From Siphonodentalium dalli (taxonomy: Eukaryota > Mollusca > Scaphopoda > Gadilida > Siphonodentaliidae): 64,000 nt of DNA. Where the stretch lies: positions 60,336,893-60,400,892 of the forward strand of contig CP136067.1 in assembly GCA_032622095.1 (NCBI GenBank). Reading direction: 5' to 3'. How positions within the stretch are numbered: position 1 is the first letter of the stretch; each line of letters opens with the position of its first letter. Positions 56,167 through 64,000 of the stretch are shown here, one piece after another. The notes under the pieces were generated by a model. It was not told the DNA's origin and made no database searches. It worked only from the letters and a program-made list of their open reading frames with translations. The position numbers were made by a program, and so were the translations under genes.

Positions 56167-59100
56167 TAGTGTGGTCGTCGGAGGGTTAGACCCAGAAGAA
56201 ATTGGTAAAGAAGCGGTTTTGGTGTCATTCGACGCGGGAGAATCTCGTGTATAACATATCAAAAATCCGCTAAAATCCGCTTTGGGCAAAATTCAGGATT
56301 CAAGATGGCGTCCAACATGGCTGCCGTTAGTCAACAGATACTCTGCAGTTAATTTGATAATAGTGAGAACATATGTTGTCATATGTATACAAATGTATAC
56401 ATTTTTGCAAAGGTAAAATATTTTGCCACCTGTTTATGGCAAAAATGGAACCCCTCGTCCCAGATGGCCGCCAAAATGGCGGCCTAAACTCGAACATTTG
56501 AAGTTTTTGCCTAATATCTTAAAGATCAATTCCTGTTGTTTGATAATGGTTCAGACTGACGACCTTGATTAGGCTTATTCATGTTAATTCAGCATTGGAG
56601 CAATGAAAGATACCATAAATGGGGTCCCAGACTCATCTACACCCTCAAACATTCGATTTTACAGAACGCGGTATAAAATTTCACAAAACTCGCCATTGTG
56701 ATTACAGTCATATATCAACAAGAAATGGACAGAACTGTACAATGTAAGTTGGGCATACCAATATCTATGAATACTCCAATTCAATGAAACCATAATTGGC
56801 GCTTTGTCTCAAAATGGATGCCAAAATGGCGGTCAAAATATGGAAAATGGCGGATATTGATCACAGTGTCATTCAATCCATTATAAGTAGTGGTTGATGA
56901 ATAAAATTGACTAAATAAATACGAATGTATACCCCTTTTTGATGCCATTATGCTAGCTCTATGTAAAACTTAAAAATCAGTACCAAAAATGGCTGCCAAA
57001 ATGGCCACCCGATGTGAAAAATACTATTTTCTATCACTTCTGTTTATCACTTGTTTCTGTCTGAATTGGGAAACAATGGGTATATTCTTTCAATGGTCGT
57101 GTCAACTGATCATTACAGCAATGACATGTCTAATCGATTAGATCATAGTTTACTCCGGTCCTTCACTAATAAGTTATTACGAATGCGGTATGAAATTTAA
57201 CCAAAATCGACTTTGGGGTTCTGGTCACATTTGATATTTAGGGATGAGCAGATCTTGTCTACAAAATAATTGATCGTTTCTTTTATTTGTGAACATTCCA
57301 TCTCAAATAAACCAAAAGAAACAATAAATTTGATCTAATATGGCTTCCAAAACGAAAATGGTAGACTCTGCCCAGCTTATCATATAATGGAAGTTGTGAG
57401 TGGTGGATGCAGTTGATAGTTGGCTAATATACATGTATGTGGCTCAAAACTATTTATTTTCAATCTTTTGGTGGCTTCCCGCGGGTTGACAAAATCTCGA
57501 CGCACTAGTGCTATAATGTCGTAACTCCATTATGGCGGGAAATGAGTATTTGATAACATTCGAATCGTGAGAAAAAATCCAATCCGATGGGCCAAACTGT
57601 CTTTGCATTTGGATGACAAATATTCGCACAAACCAGTGAAGCAAATGTCGTATCTCCAGCGATCTTTACAATTATTCGTGCTATAAGGTCGATAAGCAGC
57701 CAATCGGACGCTTCAGGTTGTCCACGTGACATCTGTTTTGTGTTTGTGAATTCTAAAATGTGTGCTATATGGTAGTATCTCCATGTTAGTCACGTGATCA
57801 TTTGGTGATTTAAATTTTGTGATTGTTCCACACATTTCTGTATGATGATGCACATGGGTGAATTTTCATAGTGTAGAATATGCACTTTTTAGTTCATAGA
57901 CACATGCGATTGCCACCATATTTAGCTTAATCTGCATTTATTAGCACAAATTCATTATAGCACGGAAACGAATCGTCGCTGGCATACGCAAAATGTCATA
58001 TCTCCAAGCAAGCTATTGCTTTTTAAAAGAAAACGAGGGAGTAAACAGAAAACAATATGTGGTTCAATGAACAGCTAATATCAGTTTTAATTGGGATAAA
58101 TAGAACAATACGTCATGCTTTGTCAACATTAGGAGAAATGTTGTCTAAAAACGTCAACCTTCATTTGCTTGGAAAGTTGAAAATGTGGGTTACATTATAG
58201 CACTGATGCGACGAAATATTAACTATTCGGGCTCGGCCATCATTTTCAAGTTTCAAGCTGGAACTAAATGTAGTCCATGGATTCCCCATTTCGACATGTA
58301 AGAAAAGTAGTTTTACTCTGATCTCTTCCCAGATATCAACTCTCCGGTAAATGGTGATCTCTTATGTTCTAGAAAATACGTGTGCCAAATACATATATGT
58401 ATGAAGAATCTATCCCCATACATTGTTTACACATCGACTCCGTTAGTATGTGGAGGTTTTCTTGGACAAGCGGGATTTTCAAACCTCAAAACCGTCCGTA
58501 CAAACAATAAAAGTTAATAGGAAATGACATTGGATGTAGGTCTAGAGTACGTCGTCCGCATGAAAGTTTTCGTGTAATTAATTTGCACATATTTCGTGCT
58601 CTGATGAGCATGGATGGACGCCTTATATGGCAGTTTGATTGTCTAGCATCCGGAAAATAACATTTTCATTGTTCACATTTCTTAGACAAACATGTTGTTA
58701 ATCACCATGTTCATGTGGCATTTCTATCCAATGACAACCTTGAAATACCAGTTCATCAAGCTAAATGGTTGATACCTTTACGCATACGGGTCAGATTCAG
58801 CCGTGGCGCACATTGTGTCTACATATCATTGATGAAATTCACTAAATGTGTAGAAGATATCGGTGCGTCTATATATTTACTAGAATGTTTATATCCACAT
58901 GTATATACCCACAATCGCATGACACGGAATTGTCACATGGAGTGTGAAGGGTATACAATGTACGTGCGAATTTTCATTTTTCCTCTTGATATTGAAGAAA
59001 ATAATTTTACTTTGAAACTCCACAGCTCCGATAACCAACTTGCCCACCAATTAAATACACCCCGATTATTCGCTTTTCCCTCCTGTCCTTTTCACTTTCG

Positions 59101-60288
59101 CCACCACTGGAAAACCCGTTATAGCCTGATGCTTCCGGATTAATAAGTGGACATCGTGTTGGATCCTGCAGTAGATACTGCTTAGTTGGAACATTACGGG
59201 CTGAACTGATTGTGGTAGTAGATTATTGGCAACATGTTTAATAGGTCTGTCATCGTTAGCTCACAACCGAAGTGTTGTTTCGGCTTTCCTCTGAGCAGAA
59301 CTTAAATTTCGACAATACCCACAAAAAACATTGATTTCAATCAATGATGTGTATTGGTGCCGAATTGGCGTTTTGTCGAATGGGTTTTCGTGATAACTAC
59401 ATATTTGCCATTTTCATTATTATTGGCGACCATGTTGTACGCCATCTTGAATTCTGTATTTTCCCCAAAGCGGATTTTAGCGGATTTTGGATATGTTATA
59501 CACGAGATTCTCCCGCATCGAATGACAACAAAACCGCTTCTTTACCAATTCCTTCTGGGTCTAACCCTCTGACGACCATTCTAAATATCTGCCATTTTCC
59601 ATATTTTGACCGCCATTTTGGAAACCATTTTAAGACAAAGCGCCAATTTGGGTTTCATTGAATTGTAGTATTTATAGATAATGGTATGCCCAACTTACAT
59701 GGTACAGTTCTGTCCATTTCTTGTTGATATATGACTGGAATCCCAATGGCGATTTTTGTGGAATTTTATACCGCGTTCTGTAAAATCAAATTTTTGAGGG
59801 TGTAGATGAGTCTGGGACCCCATTTATGGTATCTTTCATTGCTCCAATACTGAATTAACATGAATATGACTAATCAATGTCGCCAGTCTGAACCATTATC
59901 AAACAACAGGAATTGATCTTTAAGATATTAGGCAAAAACTTCAAATTTTCGAGTTTAGGCCTCTATTTTGGCAGCCATCTGGGGCGAGGGGTTCCATTTT
60001 TTCTATAGATATGTGGCATAATACTTTACCTTCGCAAAAATGTTTACATTTGTATAAATATGGCAACATTTGTTCTCATTATGTCGAATTAATCTCAGTC
60101 AGAATCTCTTTTGACTAAAGGCGGCCATGTTGGACGCCATCTTGGATCCTGGATTTTGCCCAAAGCGGATTTTAGCGGATTTTGGATATGTTGTAGCAGA
60201 GATTGTCCCGCGTTGAATGACACCGAGATCGCTTCTTTACCAATTTCTTCTGGGTCAACCCCTTTTTTTGTGTACCGCGACCACACTA
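56167..60288. mobile_element. Giant foldback element (4.1 kb, ~700-bp arms)
   Basis: The left arm (56167-~56880) and right arm (~59585-60288) are inverted copies from TAGTGTGGTCG / CGACCACACTA inward. Shared boxes include GACCCAGAAGAA, AATCCGCTAAAATCCGC, CAAGATGGCGTCCAACATGG, GACTCATCTACACCCTCAAA and GGCGCTTTGTCT. A third, partial copy of the outer part of the arm (~59425-59577) sits at the inner edge of the right arm. The loop (~56880-59425) has one sizeable frame (58715-59143). No clear target duplication. Similar in build to Foldback elements or long-TIR MULE-like elements; unassigned. Confidence 0.75.
58715..59143 (+). CDS. Hypothetical 142-residue frame in foldback loop
   Basis: ATG to TAA gives 142 codons inside the loop of the foldback 56167-60288. 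The peptide has several Cys and His (HCVYISL, ECLYPHVYTHNR, CHMECEGY, CPFHFRHHW) but no known spacing for a zinc finger and no transposase motif. It is the longest frame in the element. In DNA with ~35% GC a frame of this length can arise by chance, so it is kept only as a candidate. Function unknown. Confidence 0.2.
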   Translation: MAFLSNDNLEIPVHQAKWLIPLRIRVRFSRGAHCVYISLMKFTKCVEDIGASIYLLECLYPHVYTHNRMTRNCHMECEGYTMYVRIFIFPLDIEENNFTLKLHSSDNQLAHQLNTPRLFAFPSCPFHFRHHWKTRYSLMLPD

Positions 60289-60480
60289 AAGCAGTTATTA
60301 CTAGTATACCTGCCAGTATTATAACTGCAAGAAGACTCAGTCTGGTAGAGTCAGAGAGACGAAGTCAGGTCATTAATTGAGATCAGTATGACAGATTAGA
60401 GATTATAATGTTGTTGGACAGGTTTGTGTAACAACACTAGCACTGGTGCTTGTTATAATCAAATTAAAATTTAGTGTGTG

Positions 60481-60893
60481 ACATTTGTAGAATGAGGTCC
60501 CCAGAGGGTGAATTTAGTGTTCCTACCCTGTACAGCAGGCTAGCATCACCAAATACACCATACAGGGACCTCATTCTGCTTAGGCCTCATCTTCTGGGAA
60601 GTATCTTGAGTAACAAATTGATATTTTGTTTTAGTTACTTTTTTACTTTTTCCCTTCTGTTTAGTTTCTATGTCCCCTAATTTGCCATATATGTAATTTG
60701 CAGAAGATTAAATGCATAATTGAGGTGCTCAATGGGTGTGCATCAGCAACTTCAACTGTAGAACTTCAATCTGTTTCTAGTTTTCCCATGGCAGTTGAGG
60801 CCTAATCAGACTGAGGGTGAATTTGGTGATGCTAGTCTGCCTTGCGGAATAGTGTCATTAAATTCACCTTTTGGGGACCTCATTCTGCAAATG
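60481..60893 (+). mobile_element. Foldback MITE (GAATGAGGTC family), copy 3
   Basis: ACATTTGTAGAATGAGGTCC at the left and GGACCTCATTCTGCAAATGT at the right are the terminal inverted repeats. Each end has inner inverted blocks (GAGGGTGAATTT / AAATTCACCTTTTGG). The core has TTTCTATGTCCCCTAATTTG, collinear with 22841-23190. Confidence 0.7.
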
Positions 60894-60984
60894 TCAGACA
60901 AACTAAATTCAGACTTGGCTGTTTCATATTATTTTCTTAACCACCACTTATCCAGGTGAAGAAAAATTGGGGTGTTTGTATTTG

Positions 60985-61200
60985 TCTTCTGTCTGTCATG
61001 CGGTCCTTCTATTCCTATCTGTTGGGATGTCTATCCATGCGTCTATCAACAATTGTTTTCTTCTCCATATTAATGACCGAATGTGTTTATATATTTTGGT
61101 GTGCATGTTCCCTTGGTGACTCACAATCAGATTTGTTCAAATAAGTTCATCAGATCAAATAGGTGCAAAGCCAGGGCCATAACTCTTTCCCTCCAATTCT
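60985..61200 (+). repeat. Decayed AGCTCACCTGAG-family monomers
   Basis: CAACAATTGTTTTCTTCTCC, GGTGACTCACAATCAGATTT and AGCCAGGGCCATAACTCTTT follow the monomer order of 55537-55955. Ends are not preserved. Confidence 0.5.
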
Positions 61201-61332
61201 GGACATTCAAAAATTAAGTGGGCCTTTAGCAGGTTCTTAGAATAAATCTCTTACCGTATGTCATAAAACTTAATAGTATTACTGTATTTGGGCTTATACA
61301 GATGTAATCACTCTTCAAATGGCTGCATTTAA

Positions 61333-61580
61333 CCCTTTCTATTCTGAATGGATTCCCCCATTCAGTTATAAAAGTCTACATTGGAATGGTCTATTATTCA
61401 TTTAGAGGGATGTTCAAGTAATAAAAGTAGATGACAGTTAGTGGAAAATATAACAGAAGTGCAGAAGGATACATATACATTGGGGGGAAATGTTCAGATA
61501 ATAATGTTCAAATAATAACTTATTACCTGAACATTTCCTGAGGTGAACTACTTGCCAATGAGTATTTAGTATAGAAAGGG
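61333..61580 (+). mobile_element. Intact TTAA-type MITE (reference copy)
   Basis: TTAA at 61329-61332 and 61581-61584 flank 248 bp. The inverted ends are CCCTTTCTATTCTGAAT and AGTATTTAGTATAGAAAGGG. The centre has an inner inverted pair GGAAATGTTCAG / CTGAACATTTCC. CCCT termini with TTAA duplication suit piggyBac-like elements. It lies ~95 bp before exon 3 of the CSTPP1-like gene. Other copies: 4556-7076 (split), 21222-21401, 26757-26910, 53045-53223 and 9640-9691. Confidence 0.85.
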
Positions 61581-61675
61581 TTAATAGTGATCCGGCCCCC
61601 ACATAAAGTTGGAATTTTGGATTGCCATTTTAAATGAGCATTATACACAAGTTATTTTGTTTTTAGTTTTCACAG

Positions 61676-61797
61676 TGTAAAGTCAGGATATAATACCATG
61701 TTTCGGGAATACAGCTACATACATGAGACACCACTGAATAGATCGTCATTTGTTCATTTGTTCTTGAAGTGCTACAAGGAAATTGGAAAGAAAGGAG
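61676..61797 (+). CDS. CSTPP1: CSTPP1-like gene, coding exon 3
   Basis: After TTTTCACAG the exon completes a Tyr codon and reads VKSGYNTMFREYSYIHETPL, then NRSSFVHLF, LKCYKEIGKKG and one base before the donor |GTGAGT (61798). The strongly conserved CSTPP1 core has the same spacing: F-R-E-(F/Y)-S-(F/Y)-(V/I), then TP-x-NR-x-SF, then a C(F/Y) helix ending GK-x-G. One difference is a gap of two residues just before VKSG. The exon is 122 nt and entry phase 2. It exits after one base of a codon (phase 1). Downstream exons lie right of the window. Confidence 0.88.
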
Positions 61798-62485
61798 GTG
61801 AGTTTCTTTGTGCCTTTATATTTTTTTGAATCAGCTATCCTTTGGAGTGGTGTCGGATATGTGAAAACTAGTAGGTACATTAAAACTGATTGTCTGGCAA
61901 TTTAACTGCACAATATACTTTTACAGTTACCAAATATATATGAAGCGAATATAAATGATGTGAAAAATGATGCTTTTAGGTCATTAATGTATGCATTTAC
62001 GCTGAAATTTTGTCGTGGTTAATATACCAACATATAGCGTTGAATTTTGGACAGGAATAGATTGACAGCCATGTGGCCAAACTTCCAGTGCATGTTATAG
62101 ATACATGTTATACAGAAAACAATCTTCACTTTGCAAATTAAAAAAAATCTAATATAAATGATTGGTCTATAAATATAAATGATTGGTCACCTTCTAATTT
62201 CTCAATTAAATGTTAATACAGGTTTAAAGGCAAGAACTGAACCCAATGTATGCACGTGTAGGCACGGTTTCTTTTATGTTGATCATCAAAAACATGAAGT
62301 GTCACTGCCGACTGAACACTGTCTAGTTCGATGTGACGCAATTGACCAGTGATAACTTCTCACTGTGGCACATGTAATACTAGAGTAATGATGCAACAAA
62401 ATGGCTTCAATGATATACGCAACATAATTCGCGACAAGTCAAGCTGGTAAAGTCAACTCAGTAACTGAATAGATTCAAATACCCA

Positions 62486-62488
<3 letters not shown>

Positions 62489-62545
<57 letters not shown>
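62489..62545. repeat. Poly-C run (57 bp)
   Basis: Fifty-seven consecutive C between AACC and GCGAC. It is far longer than the other homopolymers here (17 C at 9062, 17 G at 34497). It may be a genuine G-quadruplex-forming tract or a sequencing or assembly artefact. Confidence 0.85.
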
Positions 62546-62546
<1 letters not shown>

Positions 62547-62884
62547 CGACATGAGGCGCCTATTCAGAGAGACAATAGAACACACCCGACATCGACATCT
62601 CGTTAGCGAAACTTACGAACGAGACTCGCCTATTTATTTCCTGGTTATCGGCGACAATTTTGTTTAAATAAAATGTTTTTATTACCTGCATTCCCCAAAC
62701 CGTGAGATTATATGGAGGTTGCAGGAGAGCCGGGTTTAAGACATCAAATTGGGAGACTCGCGGGCAAAACGGGAGATTATATAGTTCACATGCTTTCCAT
62801 TTGAACGTTCTGAAACGAAGAGTTGGATACTCAAAACTGCGATGCCACATGGCCCATTTTATACGTCATATGGGCATAGAAACG

Positions 62885-62985
62885 GGAACTCTTAGAAGCA
62901 GTCCGACTAGTCGACTAGTAGTCGATTACGTCTGGTGACTAGTCGATTCCTTAAAATCGCTAATCGTTTCAACACTAAACTGAGG
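62885..62985. repeat. Possible end of a hAT-like element
   Basis: A cluster of ACTAGTCGACTAGT-type palindromes (62907-62950) is followed by AATCGCTAATCGTTTCAACA, a layout seen at termini of some animal hAT elements (terminus reading TGTTGAAACGATTAG on the minus strand). The opposite end and a target duplication were not found. Confidence 0.35.
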
Positions 62986-64000
62986 AAATAAATATATCTA
63001 ATGAATTACAATACCAAAAGGAAATATTAACCCGAAAGGCCACAGACTATTCTAATTTAGACTTAATGGTGATTGCGAATTCACATGGAAACGGGTCTGA
63101 TTCCTAGATAAAATAATGTGACCACTATTCCGTTGCATTGAATATTATTATGTTATTATCAGTTGATATATTGTAGGCAGTAATACCCATCCTACCTCTA
63201 TAATTTATATTATAACCACCTCTGAAATTCTGAATGACCACGTTCATCACCACAGGTGCAGACCTACTAGTATATATATGATCCAATTTATGTGGGTTTA
63301 AGCAGGGATGTTGCATTTTATTTGTCGCATCTGCTACATTTTCTGGTGTTATGTTCAGACATGGTCTATGTGCGCCATGATTTGCCACTTTTGACAACCC
63401 ATAGTGTTTTCATGGTCATGGGCCCATCTTGAATTTGCACTTGCATGTCTGCATTTCAGATATATCCAGGCTTACAATGGAACAAATGGTAAATTTTGTA
63501 TGTGGTTGCTTTTTGTATTTTGTTTCAATATTGCTAATAGGTGTTGGTAATTGATTAGCACAGGACATGGCTGATCTTCTTATGACCATCTTTGAAAAGG
63601 TCACACTCACACAACCACTGACTCCTATATGTATATTTTCATACAATATGTCTACCAAGCAACTTTCCTAGTCATGACAATTTTGGTCTGTCAGAAATCC
63701 AAAATCAAAGAAATAAGCTTGTTTGAACTGGTATAACTTCAAACTATCCACCCTAGAAATTGTTTTCCAGTATTGCATGTTAACATAAACCCTCCCATAG
63801 GGTTTCTGCTAGGGTTGGGGGAATGTGTCCGTATTAGGAAAGTACATACCCGGTGCTGTGTCTGGAGAAAATTTGGATGTTTATTACTGAAAATTAGCCA
63901 TTTCCTTGCACTTGAGACAACAAGCAGGAACATTGAAGCTTCATGTAGAAACCAAATTAAAACAGATTGTCTTTCTTTGATCTCATGTTAATGAACTAAA

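Larger units (their letters stand above)
53662..61675 (+). other. CSTPP1-like intron 2 (8 kb, repeat-filled)
   Basis: The intron runs from GTAAGT to TTTTCACAG. It contains a TIR-bounded array (54104-55031), a minisatellite (55241-55474), a Helentron-like element (55537-55955) and a 4.1-kb foldback (56167-60288). A foldback MITE (60481-60893), a diverged Helentron-like piece (60985-61200) and an intact TTAA MITE (61333-61580) complete it. No other exon was recognised in it. Confidence 0.75.
61798..64000 (+). other. CSTPP1-like intron 3 (runs off window)
   Basis: No further exon was recognised. The region holds a 57-bp poly-C run (62489-62545) and a hAT-like element end (about 62885-62985). 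A 60-90 residue frame on either strand near 62560-62940 and several near 63125-64000 show no known motif. Confidence 0.5.

Overview
This window is animal nuclear DNA: AT-rich, intron-bearing and packed with transposable elements. Two things point to a lophotrochozoan, most likely a bivalve mollusc. The first is a diverged orthologue of the animal gene CSTPP1 (C11orf49). The second is a set of dispersed elements with ~150-165 bp internal tandem repeats, hairpin ends and poly-T insertion points, like the pearl/Helentron-type elements known from bivalves. The taxon is inferred, not proven. No tRNA, rRNA or CRISPR array was seen.

Host genes are few and all on the + strand. (1) Three terminal coding exons (394-965, 20641-21176, 23239-23981) are acidic and rich in SUMO-acceptor-like K-x-E-P motifs. 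The last two share an unrecognised ~98-residue domain, about 58% identical by eye. All three follow a phase-1 acceptor and none has a visible 5' exon. They are therefore either alternative 3' exons of one gene lying upstream of the window or tandem paralogues. (2) The first three coding exons of a CSTPP1-like gene (centriolar-satellite regulator of the tubulin polyglutamylase complex) lie at 52482-52533, 53559-53661 and 61676-61797. The gene runs off the right edge, and its 8-kb second intron is filled with repeats.

The rest is mobile DNA, often nested. 4556-7076 is a four-level stack: a TTAA-flanked MITE, a second TTAA-type element inside it, a tandem-repeat Helentron-like array inside that, and a smaller Helentron-like element inside the array. 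11728-13466 is a TIR element around an older array. 15651-16337 holds two foldback elements. 18186-19717 is a dead Tc1-like transposon. 24658-24979 and 36851-38305 are TTAA-flanked TIR elements. 27843-33276 holds three tandem-repeat Helentron-like elements, one inserted in another. 39897-41488 is a TIR element with a TATAT target duplication. 54104-55031 is a TIR-bounded array and 56167-60288 a giant foldback with ~700-bp arms.

The clearest structure is at 42360-49566. A ~1.2-kb foldback has had its left arm broken by three independent insertions: a MULE transposon with a 9-bp target duplication, an unclassified element full of GGGCCAACGTTGG palindromes, and a 381-bp MITE with a TAA duplication. 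The first two were themselves hit by hAT-type elements with perfect 8-bp duplications. The intact right arm serves as an internal empty-site control for all three primary insertions.
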